64,000 nucleotides of DNA from Sialis fuliginosa. Taxonomy: Eukaryota; Arthropoda; Insecta; Megaloptera; Sialidae. The notes beneath the pieces were generated by a model. It searched no databases, was not told where the DNA came from, and saw nothing but the letters and a program-made list of their open reading frames with translations. Shown here in pieces: positions 38,098 through 50,609 of this stretch. Position numbers and translations under genes: made by a program. The stretch's first letter is position 1; every line of letters begins with the position of its first letter. Where the stretch lies: assembly GCA_961205875.1 (NCBI GenBank), contig OY540813.1, forward strand, positions 12,309,001 through 12,373,000. Reading direction: 5' to 3'.

Positions 38098-39092
38098 CAA
38101 TGGCGAGGCGTGAAATTTTTAATAAGGGAAGAATATTTTGTCAATCCTCCCCCTTCTATTAACAAAAAAACTAGTTATGAAACACCTTAAGTTCAAGCTT
38201 TTACTTTTTTAAATAAATTCTTATATATTTATATAGTAACTAACTATTTCTACGTCTTATTTTCTTGTATTTTAGTCGATATTTGTATGACGAGTTGAAG
38301 TTCACTGCAGGAAATTTCACTAAAAAATTTCGAATTTTTGATTTCGTTAAAAGTATGTACCTATGTTTGTATAGAAAATGACGTGAAAAGTTGAAATTTT
38401 CAAACCGCAGGTCTGTATCTCAAACCGTTCTCGAGATATAGCCTCTCAGAATTTCAGTTTTTTCAAAATTTTGAAGAAAAATGGCTCTAACTTTTGAACG
38501 CGTGGTAGGAATCGATTTTAGTTGACGGATTTGAAATCAGCGTGTCAAAATCTATATAATGACATGTTAAGGTATTATACATGTCATTGTATAGATTTTG
38601 ACACGCTGATTTCAAATCCGTCAACTAAAATCGATTCCTACTACGCGTTCAAAAGTTAGAGCCATTTTTCTTCAAAATTTTGAAAAAACTGAAATTCTGA
38701 GAGGCTATATCTCGAGAACGGTTTAAGATACAGACTAGTGGTTTGAAAATTTCAACTTTTCACATTATTTTCTATACAATAAACATACTTTTAACGAAAT
38801 CAAAAATTCGAAAATTTTTAGTGAAATTTCCTGCAGTGAACTTCAACTCGTCATACAAATATCGACTAAAATACAAGAAAATAAGACGTAGAGGTACTAT
38901 AGTTTTATAATGGAGCGTGTAAATTAATATTAAGTGCTATTTTTGATTTTTGGTTAAAATGTTGCGCATAAAGACGAATATTCTAATAATATTTTTAAAT
39001 TATTTGTTAACTGAAAACACAGATTTGTATTAATTTACCCATAAAGTAAAGGATGCACTGCTTCTCCTGCTTCCATGGACGCTTCGCCACTG
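38098..39092. mobile_element. hAT-like element carrying a nested palindrome
   Basis: The left end CAATGGCGAGGCGT and right end ACGCTTCGCCACTG are near-inverse hAT-type termini. The flanking ATCTTAAT and ATATTGAT agree at 6 of 8 positions, consistent with an aged 8-bp target duplication. About two thirds of the interior is the palindrome at 38250-38891, so this is an insertion within an insertion. Confidence 0.55.
38250..38891. mobile_element. Near-perfect 640-bp palindrome
   Basis: The arms run from CTACGTCTTATTTTCTTGTA (38250) to its inverse (38891) and meet at about 38571 with only about 20 bp between the inner arm ends. Differences between arms are few (for example GCGTGGTAGG versus its inverse with CTACTACGC), indicating recent formation or conversion. 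There is no coding capacity. One arm has a diverged relative at 52483-52720, so it belongs to a dispersed family. Transcripts would form one long hairpin. Confidence 0.75.
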
Positions 39093-41225
39093 ATATTGAT
39101 ATAATTTTGTATTGTTTATTCCTTGATACTTTCTATTTGATGATATTCTTTGTTTTATCTGTCCTCCAAAAGCTCATATCATATTTATTTCTACTTATTA
39201 TTCTTTTTTACGAATGCATTGTTAAATAATATATGTATTATGTACAATACTTATGCATTTGTTTTATTTCTTGAAAAATGTTTATAAAATAATTTCCATG
39301 TAACATTTATAAAAGAATTCGAAAATATTATTAAATATATACATGTATATGAATGAAAATATACTTATCAATAAATAAAGCAAACATTGAACCATTGACC
39401 TTCAGATAATAAGTATTGTACCTAGTACTTATAAACATTCAAAGTAAGTAGGTATGGATGCCTTAAAAAATACTTAACTTTTTATTATATAACAGTTCCA
39501 TACAATATGTTTAAGTATTCTTTTGTACTGATATTCTATGTATCATACAATAAACCAAAAGTTCTTTTAAACTAATTGTAAGCACCCTCAAACCAAAGAA
39601 TATAAAATATTTATGAAGTTAAACATCCATAATCCAAATTTGTTATTATGTAATATATTTTCTTCAAGTGAATTTTAATGGTAGTTCTATACCAAAAAGA
39701 CAAAACACCAACAAAGCAGTTCTTTTGATAAAATGGCAACAATTTTTAAAAACAAATTATTTTAAAATCATCGTATTTGAGTTTTTTTAATTTATGCTGA
39801 TTTTTTAAATTGATAAAATACTTATATGATCATTTTTTATATTAAAACGGGAACTCAAAGTACGGTTGCAGCATATATTTGATAGTGACCTAACCTAAAA
39901 TGTTAATGATAATAGAAACACCCAAAATACTGACAATGTCATGTTGAACTGGAAATATAGTAGGTACCTATCTACTATCTTGAGAGAAAATTATTGCAAA
40001 TTACATTTTTTTTAAAACATCCATACGGTCAAACAGTGGCGTAACTAGGGAGTGGCAAAATGAGCAAAAAGGGGCGCTCATAAAGGTCATTTTCGAGGAC
40101 GCAGCAAACCTCAGCTATACCTATGCGGTCAAGGGAAGTTTATTAAAAGTATTGAGAGGGATAAATTCGATAAATCCAGATTATTTTACTATTTTATCAA
40201 TAGCTCAATCTAATTTACGTTATTATTCCTTTTACGTCCTCAAGATCGACCAATCCAGACGATTCTATATTTAACTAGTTTGTTCTCCTTCTTTCTAATA
40301 CTGAATCTAATTGATTGAAAATAACTGTAATATAAGTAATATAACATCAACTTTTTGCAACTGTACCAGTATGAATTTTAATTAATTCGATCAGGTAATA
40401 TGAAAACGGTATAAGTAAATTTTACTTATTTTTAGATGGGTAGTATTTAAGCGCGCAATATTTTATATACTTTGAGTATTATATTGTATTTGAGCAATAA
40501 CATTTTGAATTCTGAGCATTATACTAAACATAAAGTGTGACATTAAAAGTAATTTTTTTAGCAATAACATTTTCCGTTTTGAGCATTAAAATTTTGCTCG
40601 TGTAATTTTTTCCCTTTTTAGATCATAAGGTTTGCTTTAGATATATGTATATATATTTTTTAATTTAACACATGTGAAAACTTCTATTTCCTGAAAAATT
40701 GTAATGTTCATTTTAAATTCATAGTTTTAACCACATCAGATAATTAATAAATAATCATAATGTTATACAAAATGAATCGCAATTATGGATTTACTTTCTA
40801 CCATAATCGTTTTCTACAATAATATTGAATCATTGACGGCGTTTGACCAGAAGCTCGGGGACAGACATTGACCAACTTTAGACTCGCATCTAACCCAAAT
40901 CCCGCGGTTCTTTGTTTTGCATTCTTTTGTTAAATCTGTTTACCGTGCACCTCCAAAGTGTTACACATTACTGTTTTTGTTTGTTTGTTTGTTTATAAAC
41001 AGTTTATGTAATTATTATTATTATTATTATCCAGTCATCTGTGACATTCTTATACCAACCTATAAATGTACCATTTTGAGAAAATATACGTTTTTAAAAG
41101 CAGATTTACAATATTTATTCAAACAATTTTTGTCTTTCAATTTATAGATGAAATATACAGGTACATTGAAGTTCAGCTTGGTACATATATAAAGATAGAA
41201 CTGTACTAATACATATAGATGCAAC
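39093..41225. other. AT-rich stretch with one hAT-type end
   Basis: CAGTGGCGTAACTAGGGAG at 40034 is a typical hAT left end; its right end was not found. Words like GAGCAATAACATTTT recur at 40440-40620 as a local low-complexity duplication. No supported exon. Confidence 0.4.
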
Positions 41226-41450
41226 CAGTGGCGTACCATAGGTTATAACCGCCTGGGGCGGATGTCAAATTGCCCCCCACCCCCTGCACTATATGCTATA
41301 TATGAAAATTGAAGACCTTTTTTGCCACTGGCAATCCAATTTTGTGCTTTCTAGTAATTTTGATTACCTTTTTTTATTATTACCTCAAATTTGACGCCCA
41401 CAATCCACAATTTACAAAATACGAAATTCGAAATACTCTACGTTGTACCA
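41226..41450 (+). repeat. CAGTGGCGTA-type element fragment
   Basis: It opens CAGTGGCGTACCATAGG, then a C-rich patch, then GAAGACC.TTTTTGCCA and TTTCTAGTAATTTTGATTAC. The last block recurs inverted at 17085-17260; the GAAGAC..TTTTTT.GTTGCCA block recurs at 47810-47830. The right end was not identified. Confidence 0.55.
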
Positions 41451-43693
41451 CTTTTTTGTGCGAGTTTGATATACTTACATATGTAAAAATATACATATAT
41501 GTTTCTAAAATGGTTTTAAATATTTTTGGAAATAAAAATTATATTTTTTATTCAAAATGGGAATAAACAAAGAGGGGAATTAAATTCTTTTGCTGTCCTT
41601 GGATATAAAAATACCTTAATCCGATTCTGTACTCATTTACATATACCCGAACACATATACCGCTGATAATTTTCTATTTTTAATCCGGTAAAAAGCAGTA
41701 TAATATAAGTATATGAATATTATATTAGATCGAATTGCCAGTGATGTCTAGGGGTCTGTGACGCATAAACAGGTTAAATGACTCAGCAGCTGAGTGGCAG
41801 TGGCAGCAACAAACTACATGCACATCTCATAGATACTGGCCCGAGGCAACCAAATAATACGTGGCGACGAATAACATCGTTGAGAATGATAAGCAGTGGA
41901 TGGAGAGAGTTTAAAAAAATTCTCAAAAATACATAGTTTTTATACGAATATTAAATTTCACTAATTTATGACGTTTATCAAGTGGCGAATCAAAATAAAA
42001 AATAAATAAATGAAGACAAAAAATTGTCTCAACCGTGAACTGTAACTAGAGAGACTATAAAATGTAAATAAGAAATTTAAATAAACAATAAATATATTTT
42101 CAATCTTTATATAATTATAATAAGATTTTTCATTTTTATTTTACATACAGTATAATAATATGTATAAAACAGAATGTGAATTATAATTATTAATTATTAC
42201 GTGCTGAATCAAAGAATAAGTGTAAAATAATAAATATCAGTATGGAGAACCATACATGAATTCCATGTTTTTTAAAATCTTTTTAAATAATTTTTAATGT
42301 ATGAAAAATTTCAATGTGATTTGTCAGAAATAAAACTCATTTGTATTAATTCAAATTTTGAGGGTGGTTTTCACCCCTTCAAAAACTTTTTAGGTACGTA
42401 CAAATAATAACTGTCCCTTAAGTTCAATTGAACTACAAATGTACCAAGTCTTAACAAAATTAGTGAGATAAACTCACAACGTTCACTTTTTATACAATAA
42501 AATTTCGAATATTTCCAAAATCCCTAATCCGATTAGCACCAAAATTAATAGGTCAGGAGTACTCACTGAGATAAACATTTTCCCCAAAAATAATTCAGAT
42601 CGGTGCATTTTTACAGTAGTTATCATCAACGAAAGAAAATTCTACATCCAGACACACAAATACATGCACAACCGACATGAGGAAATCAACTTTTCTTTAA
42701 GTTTTGAAGGTAGTACAATCAGAATTTACTTTTATCTCGGACACTATTTTTCGACGGTATTACAATACTTTCATTTCTTTCAGAACATGGAAGTAAAATC
42801 AGTATTTTTAAAATATATTTATTTTGATTTATGTATGTATGATGTACCTATATATATATGTAGATACTATAAACATAATTATTATTGTAGTAGTTGGTTT
42901 ATATTTAAAACAAAAATCAATTTAATCTAATATAAAATCCAATTATCAGTATACATTAATTATTTCTAATGGTAAGACAATCAATTGACATGAATAATAC
43001 CTATTTGTATACACTGTATAGGAATTATCAAATTTAATAATACATTTTAAATCGTTTTATTTTAATCCACATTGAAATTAATTATATTTTTTATTATTTA
43101 TAAATAATTTCAAAACCAACGATTACGCGCGCGACTGGCTGCTGCTAGAGGCAGTTATAATGATTTAACTACGTCAATATCACAATAACCTTTGATTTTT
43201 TATTTTTATAATTTTTGTCGAAAGTTTTAACTGTCAATTTTCATTAATTTGGATCTAACGTAAATCAATTATCATATAACTAGATTCTAGACAACTTCTA
43301 AGGTCTTATCTAAATCGTTTCAGACATTTTTTTTTAAAACTAATAAAATTGTTAATATTGCCTATAATATAGACTAAAATATTCCAATACGTTTTCATTT
43401 TGCAAACACCGTATAAACAAATTTATTTACAGTAAGTAATTAGTATTAAAATATTAAATCCCACAAATAGGTACCTATCTATTACGTGTAACGAAATAAT
43501 ATTAGGAATCAGTGGTATTAATTTACATATCATATTTCTAGAAACACATAATAGTATATACAATGTACATATTAGAACTGCAGTTCTATATTACTAAAAT
43601 TTTAATTGAAAAATTACTTCCTAGAAGAAGGAAGTAGACTGTGATTTTGTAAACGTATCATTATAAAAATTTTGGGTTATATTTATATTCAAA
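41451..43693. other. AT-rich stretch, probable decayed repeats
   Basis: A GC-richer patch at about 41750-41910 lacks an open frame. At 42360-42660 phrases such as AATCCGATTAGCACCAAA resemble decayed non-LTR 3' regions common in insects (recalled, not searched). No firm feature. Confidence 0.35.
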
Positions 43694-43723
43694 CTAGCTG
43701 TGCCCGCGGCTTCGTTCGCGTGG
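43694..43723 (+). repeat. Insect dispersed-repeat opening motif
   Basis: CTAGCTGTGCCCGCGGC followed by TTCGTTCGCGTGG is a GC-rich phrase I know from the ends of very common insect repeats. It stands out sharply from AT-rich surroundings. A possible matching tail lies at 47556-47672, but no reverse transcriptase frame lies between. Confidence 0.5.
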
Positions 43724-43830
43724 ACTACGGATTTATTGTTTAAGATTTTTGAAAAATATAGTTGACTTAAGTACCAACACAATTAGTTATTATTGTAATA
43801 ATAACACAGCAACACAAAAAAAGTGTGGAG

Positions 43831-44210
43831 CCAAAAAAGCGACCTACATATGTATATAGCATTGTAGTATTGGTCGAGCATAGTCGAAATCCAAATATTT
43901 GTAATTTTCTTCTTACCAGTTTTTTTTTATTTGAGCTTGAATTTTTCAAAAAAGGGGGGATACCAAAAAAGCGACTTGTATAGAATTGTAATATTGGTCG
44001 AGCATAGTTGAAATCCAAATTTTAGAAATTTTTTGCTTACCAGTTTTTTTTATTTGAGCTTGAATTTTTCAAAAAAGGAGGGATACCAAAAAAGCGACTT
44101 GTATAGAATTGTAATATTGGTCGAGCATAGTTGAAATCCAAATTTTAGGAATTTTTTGCTTACCAGTTTTTTTTATTTGAGCTTGAATTTTGGCTATAAG
44201 TTGAATTTTT
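43831..44210 (+). repeat. Three tandem units of about 123-132 bp
   Basis: CCAAAAAAGCGAC occurs at 43831, 43963 and 44086. Each unit continues with ATTGGTCGAGCATAGT.GAAA, CTTACCAGTTTTTTTTATTT and GAGCTTGAATTTTTC. Units 2 and 3 are nearly identical, so that duplication is the more recent one. The short minus-strand open frames here simply follow the repeat. Confidence 0.8.
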
Positions 44211-44702
44211 CCAAATTGACTATACTCAAAATTCATGCACAAATAAAAAAAACTGGTAGGCAAAAGCTTTATATATATTAATGACTATTCAGAAATACCA
44301 TTTAAATTGAATTGTAATAATTATATTACCTACACCCAGATAAATTCTTAAAATTTGTCTTGATTTTTAATTTAAAAAAATTATAAATCAATACAGTAAC
44401 TACTGTTTTATCATATACTAGGAAAGGATGAAGTTAAACAATTTATCTGCCCCTTAACATATGCCCTTGTTTACAAATACAGAAAACAAATTAGTTACGA
44501 AATGAAATCATATATGTATTCATGTGAAATCGTACAAAATACTTGATGTTTGTAATAGAAAATTAGATTTAAATAAATAAGTAGATTTATAAACTGTATA
44601 CCTTGTTTCATGAAATACCAATGCAGTGCATACACATACACGTATACCTTTCTATGTTTATTTATATCTATATGCTAATGTATTTATTATCTATATATGT
44701 AT
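44211..44702. other. AT-rich, no gene seen
   Basis: No exon or element end recognised. Confidence 0.4.
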
Positions 44703-45180
44703 GTACTGTGTACTATGGGCTTCAGAAGTCGTCTGCCACTGTAAAGGTCAGAATCACTTACAACAGATTCATGACAAAACATCATCGGTTATCTTTTTCT
44801 AAGGTGGAGCTTATATAGTAACATCATTTTAAATAAAAGCACAAATATACATCCATTTCATTAATTAATTTTATATCAAGTTTAACATATTTAAATACTA
44901 AAATTCGAAATGTCAAATATTTATTACCACAAAATTTTCTTATACAATTTTCAATAGATTACATAATAATTTAATCGCACAAATATACCTATATACTATA
45001 AACGAAGAGTACTTCTTTATCTAACAAATGAGTTTCAAAATTTCTGTCTTTGTTTGATACATGGAGAGATGATTTAAATATTATATTAACCAAATGAAAG
45101 GAGCTGAGTAATTGTAAGTTTGTGATAAGCGAATTTAAATGAAAACTGGACGACCACTTCTGCATTTCACTGTACCTATA
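44703..45180 (-). repeat. Dispersed repeat (inverted partner at 31600-32025)
   Basis: Read on the minus strand it follows 31600-32025 block by block, from the TGCAGAAGTGGTCG start to the GGCTTCAGAAGTC-type end. The reading DRNFETHLLDKEVLFVY compares with DRYFETHLLDKEILFVY in the partner. No intact frame, so a degraded element or processed copy is likely. Confidence 0.65.
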
Positions 45181-47555
45181 GTATGTAGTCACTGTAGTGA
45201 AGTATAAGAATTAAAATTTGTTGTTAATGCAGATAATCTAGTTGTTGTTGGAAACTAAAGCTCGTGTAAGATTATTTATTCAACTGCGGTTCATACAAAT
45301 CAATTTAATTGGATTTTCTATAAATTATAATCATTAACAGAGATGCAATTTGGTTTTTAATTGAACATAAACCGTTCAAAAGTTAAATAAAGTAATCGCC
45401 TTTTGTGAATTAATGTAATTAAATTATTCACCTCCAAAATGTTATAGATTCAAATCCTTAATTTTTCTAATTCATGCTTGTTTTAATTGCTTTATTATTT
45501 ATAATTAAATTATTTTTTGTAGAATAATGTTATTCAATTTATTAGTTTTTTGTAGGTTTATGAATAGTATAGTATTTCACTAATTAAGTAAAATCAATCA
45601 ATAGTGAACTTATTGTTAATCACTGATATGTAAAAATATCCTTCTAACAATAAATGCAACCCTGTGCTGTATAAGTTGATTTGATTACATATTTAAGCGA
45701 AAGCAATAAAGATAAATTAAAATGACGCAGAGTGACTTTAAAATACATGTACAAATTAAGTATTGCATGTTTTATTCATAATAACAATGAAATAGAAATG
45801 TAATACAACATCATATCGCCAATTAAAATAACCGATAGTTCAAATAATGAATACATACATATATGGATAAAATAGCAGTACCGGATTTTTTTAAAGCGAG
45901 GGCTCTGGGCAGTGGACCATGTAGGGGCGAAAGCCTGTTGTCATTAAATCCACAAATATAAATAAACAAATTTAATCTGGTATATCATACAGACAGTCCA
46001 AAATTGTGTACACTACTACACTAGTATAAAAGTTTTAAAAGTCTACTTAAAAAAATATTGGGGGTCTTACGCGACTGTCCTGTTTGCCCAGATTTCACAA
46101 ATGCATAACTTATAGCAGTGTTTACCGAGAGTCACTCCAGTAAGAGTCTGGACAGCGTGGGTCGTTTTTTGGTTGATTGTAGTAGCCAAGTCTCCCTCAC
46201 AGCCGTATTTTCTGATATTACCAGCCAATATCAATAAATGTAATTTATTATGCTCAATTTTAATGGTAATTTTTTTTATACTTGCTAAAAATAACACACA
46301 AATGATTTTATTAAAACGCCGATTTGGTTAAAAAGGGTGACGCTGTCGACACTCTTACCAAAGTGTGGTACGTTCACATTTTGCATAATTAAGATGTTTT
46401 ACTTTTTTTAAATTTTGTTGTGCGTATTTCATTTTTTTACATGAAAAACAACTTTAAAATTACATAAGTACGTAATGTTTTCTTTTTCAAAAATTACCCC
46501 CACCGCCCTTTCACGAACGTACCTCTACGTAGGTAACACTTAATTCTCAAAAGGGGTATAATATACATAGCAATTTTAAGTTTGATAATACACTGACTTA
46601 CATATATGTAGTATTAACAATGTGATCTTATAAATTTTTTTTAAAAAACGTATATATATACATAGGTATATCTATTTTTTTTATTTAATTCTCGTCAGTC
46701 ATTGCATCTATTTTTGTTAAATCCCTGGGGGGCGAGAGGTAATGCTTTGCAACAAAAGCAGGTGTCTTCACACTATACTGCACTGTTAGTCATAGTCCAA
46801 AATTATACGTTTTTTGTATACTACAGAACTGTGCGAATCATTTTTTTTTTAAATTAAATATATTAAGATAATATGAACTAATTATATTTCATAGAATAAT
46901 ATTCGTTTTTCATAATATACAAATTAATAATTGTCAATATTTTAATTACACATTCTCATTTTAATAGTACCTATACCTACTTATTTGGCCCTTTTGAGCG
47001 GGCCCAGTACTGAACTCTGCCCTATAAGTTGGCTTTAAACTTTTTTTCGATATAATTTGAGAGGATATCACATGCGTATTATTTTATCAAAAAGTTGACG
47101 TTTGAAAAGGGGATATTTTTACCATGGAGTCTAATTTTAATAAATTCGGTATTATTGAATACTCCTTTACCACATCGTGGATCTGTTCTTGGCATTATAA
47201 ACAACAACGAACCCAATATTGAAGGATTTTAGGTAGTATACAATTATACATATTATATAAACATGCTAGAGTAAATATTTTTATAATTAGATACTCCCTT
47301 TACCTCCTGGATACGCTCTTTAACATCTGGAAACGATGGAGACAAAAGTAGACATACGAGATGGTCAGAAATCTTCTTTTTAATATAAAATGTTAACTTC
47401 CTCTTGTACGAAAAACTAATCGTTAAATAAAACATTTTTCAATTTTAAACAATCCATCTAATTATCCATTCAGAATCTACGAATAATTGCAATGGTTTTT
47501 TAACTACTTCCATATATATACAATGTTAGCATTGTCTGCGATGCAAGTATCTTCT
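45181..47555. other. AT-rich stretch without a firm gene
   Basis: An open frame at 46067-46297 (minus) has no recognised domain. Its GCTGTC.A.ACTCTTAC core repeats at about 46340-46360, suggesting repeat DNA. No supported exon. Confidence 0.4.
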
Positions 47556-47672
47556 TACCAAATTTCATTAATATCGGTTCAGCGATTTAGCCATGTAAAG
47601 GTAACAAACAAACAGACAGACAGCCTAAGTTACTATCTTTCGCATATATGTATAATATAGTAATATAACATA
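47556..47672 (+). repeat. 3' tail of an RTE-like non-LTR element (probable)
   Basis: The phrases TACCAAATTTCATTAATATC, GGTTCAGCGATTTAGCC and ACAAACAGACAGACAG, then TTTCGCATATATGTATAATA, follow the layout of the widespread insect RTE-type 3' end. This is recalled family knowledge. The 5' motif at 43694 is about 4 kb upstream, a plausible element length, but the interior is not coding. Confidence 0.45.
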
Positions 47673-47726
47673 TCAAATATAATAAAACAAGTAAATATCT
47701 TATTGTTAGCTAATCAACCATTGAAT

Positions 47727-47904
47727 CAGGGCCGTAATTAGAAGCTCGGGGGCCCGGGGCAACAAGTGACCGAGAGGCCCCCAGTATATGCAAAATATAA
47801 ATATTGAAGACTTTTTTTTTCGTTGCCAACTTGAATTTTACACTTATTACTAATTTTTACGCTGCTGCAGGGCCCCCCTACAGTCGGTGGTAGTTACGAC
47901 CCTG
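47727..47904. mobile_element. 178-bp hAT-type MITE with 8-bp target duplication
   Basis: The ends are CAGGGCCGTAATTAG and TAGTTACGACCCTG. The flanking CATTGAAT and CATTGCAT are an 8-bp duplication with one mismatch. It is G/C-rich inside both ends, with GGGGGCCCGGGGC on the left and GGGCCCCCC on the right. Relatives are at 22713-22840 and 51393-51585. Confidence 0.75.
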
Positions 47905-50396
47905 CATTGCATCGAGAGTGGTAACCATGGAGAATGTTACCCTAGTTTAAAACAAATTCTACCAAGCCACTAACTTCCCGATGGAAAAATAATAATTTTT
48001 ATTAAATTAATATTAACCACCCTCTCTTACTATGTAGATTTTCCTCTTATCACTTTTGCCAGTTTTTCAACGGATCCTGTACACCCATGGTACAACATAC
48101 ATACATGGCCTTAAGAATATTTTTACTTTTTACAGAATGCATAAGCAAATATTTATATTTAATAAATTAACAATGAATTTATTATCATAATCAACACAAA
48201 TAACTTTTCATTTAAATAAACAAGATATATTTATCTTGCACTTTGTGGCAACTTACGTTAAATATTTATCTTCTTCTAAGTTCGGTGACTTGTTGACCAA
48301 TTCTTATCACACAATAAAAACAGAACAAATCACAGAAATACAGACACACATACACACAAAAACAACAACTTTACACTTCTCCCATTGTCAGTTTTGAAAT
48401 CGAACTAAGCACTCCGAGTACCATGATTGATTATATAAAAATGAAACTTATTATTAATTAATTAATTATATATTGTAACAGATATTAAATATGTGTATTT
48501 TTTATAATTGATGTTTTTTAGTTATACATATTTTAATTAAGACTTTTATTTGTGTACAGTGTAAACCGAGAGGTGGTTATTCACTGACTAAATTCGAGTT
48601 TCTTCGGTCGACTAACACGACTCGAACAGCGTGGAACGGCCGCATGGAACCAACACACACACATACACAAACAAACATGAATGCAGACCATGTACAGGTG
48701 GTTTGGAAGTCGTTGAAAATACACCTACGCAAAATGAATAGGGTAACACTATTAAAACTTAAATATTGTAAATAGTGTAGTATACCGGGTGGTCTAATTG
48801 AAACAAGTAAATATCTCAATAATAATTAATGTTTTTCAGGGAAAATGTTTGGTACAAAAGTTTCAGGTTTAAGAGGAGGAAAATCAATGGAGGCAAAAAA
48901 AAATTTCTTCAGTGAAGATTTAAGGTCTTTAAAGGCAAATACATTTTCTTAAATGGAAATCGATTTCTTTTTTTACAAATTTGTATTTTACAGAAAAAAA
49001 CTTTTAAAACATTTTAGAATTTGTTTGTCATTAAAAAATCTTAAAATTTTAAAAACATGTATACCTACTTAATAATAATAAATAATAATTTCAAAATTTT
49101 AGAGTAATAAAATTGTTTCCTTAGAGGGGGGGGGGGGGAATTTTTTTTTAATTAGATTATTCTTAACTATCTTGAGTTGGCAGTAATGTGTGTTTTGGCC
49201 ATAAACCAAGAACTAATTTCTAGTAGAAAGCTATTATATAGAGACTATAGATATTTAATTAAAATTTAATTATTAATTATTTAATTAAAATTATGTTTGC
49301 ACTTTACAAATTTTATGCACAGTATAGGTACATCATTTTGCGGGAATGTTAGAAATAACTATTGATTTCTACACCTGTTAACTGTTTTAAATATTTGACG
49401 AATATTGATTTGTACTAACAAATAATTATGTAGCTGTTTCGTTAACAATACATTATTAGATTTTGCAAAGAACGATGAACCTATGTTATACGTCAAACAC
49501 GTTATTTTTCAAAATCAAAATCCAAAATACCATTATGGCGAAGTAAAGCTGAATATTGGACATTGTCTGAAATTTTAAATTAGTAGTTTATTTGAGGGGC
49601 AGCTAGAAAGCAGCAACTCCCTTCACGCATTATATTTAAATATATTTTACAATAGGTATGTTTTTCTCAATTCTTGGTGCCGCCTTAAATTCTCGAAATT
49701 ATTTTACTTTATTTATATTATAGATAAGCTCTTATTTTGGTAATCATTTAGGACCCACCTTAAAAATAAGTCAGGGCCCCGAAATTTGTAACTAAGCCAT
49801 TGTCGCTTCTACTTTCTGACATAAATAATATGCAAAATATTGGTATTAATCACTCATTAATATTTGTGTTATTTATTTATTTTAGTCATCAAAACATTTT
49901 TTTAGCATACATAACATTTTCGCTGACGATTATTATGGTTATAGGCCGAAAACTTTTTAAACACCTGTATAAACGAAATGTCTGTCACCTCTCAGGTTGT
50001 TTCACAAATAGTAGATTTAGTAGACAGAGACATCAAATAACAAATGAACGTAGAAACCAGTAGCTATCTTTGTCGTTTTGTGTTAAATCGATTTAAAAAA
50101 CTTATTTCTACCTTATTCAAAGTTGCATCATTGGCTATGAGTTAATATTTTGTTACTGTTGTATAAAAATATTACCGATTTATTTTTTTACCGGTATGTA
50201 TGTATTTCGAAGAAAAATTTATACGTTTTTTCAGGATCGTAGCCAGGGTGGGGAGTCCTCCCCTGAAATTTTTATTAGTTAAATTATAACGTAAGCAAAA
50301 CTAGTAATTTGTGATATTTTTTTAATTTTTAGGAAGTATATTTTGAAATAAAGATTTCGTTTTTGAAATTTGAAACTAAATAAAATTTGGGATATA
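47905..50396. other. AT-rich stretch with a GC-rich patch at 48590-48770
   Basis: At 48590-48660 composition rises; an ATG at 48642 on the plus strand opens MEPTHTHTQTNMNADHVQVV and continues to WKSLKIHLRKMNR, followed by a donor-like AGG|GTAACA. A (CA)n tract overlaps its start. It could be a first exon but has no known partner. A run of 13 G lies at 49126-49138. CAGGATCGTAGCCAGGG near 50233 looks like a lone hAT-type end. Confidence 0.3.
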
Positions 50397-50609
50397 CACG
50401 GAGAAAAATGGAACTCAAATTTTAGGAAAAATTACAATTCCTAAATAAAAATTTATTATCTGTATAACAATATTTTACAGAAATATTGTATTTTTAAATA
50501 AAATATTATAATTTTTATAATAAGTCTGTAAATTATTGCAATACGGATAGTACATTTTTATATAGGAATTGTAATTTATCCTATAATTTGAGTTCCATTT
50601 TTCTCCGTG
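50397..50609. mobile_element. 213-bp palindromic MITE with TA duplication
   Basis: The ends are CACGGAGAAAAATGGAACTC and its inverse, with TA outside each end (50395-50396 and 50610-50611). The arms extend about 50 bp with small differences. CACGGAGAAA ends are common on mariner-type MITEs. Confidence 0.8.

Noticed and set aside
46067-46297. 76-codon minus-strand frame
   Set aside because: No domain; part of it is repeated a few dozen bases away, suggesting repeat DNA.
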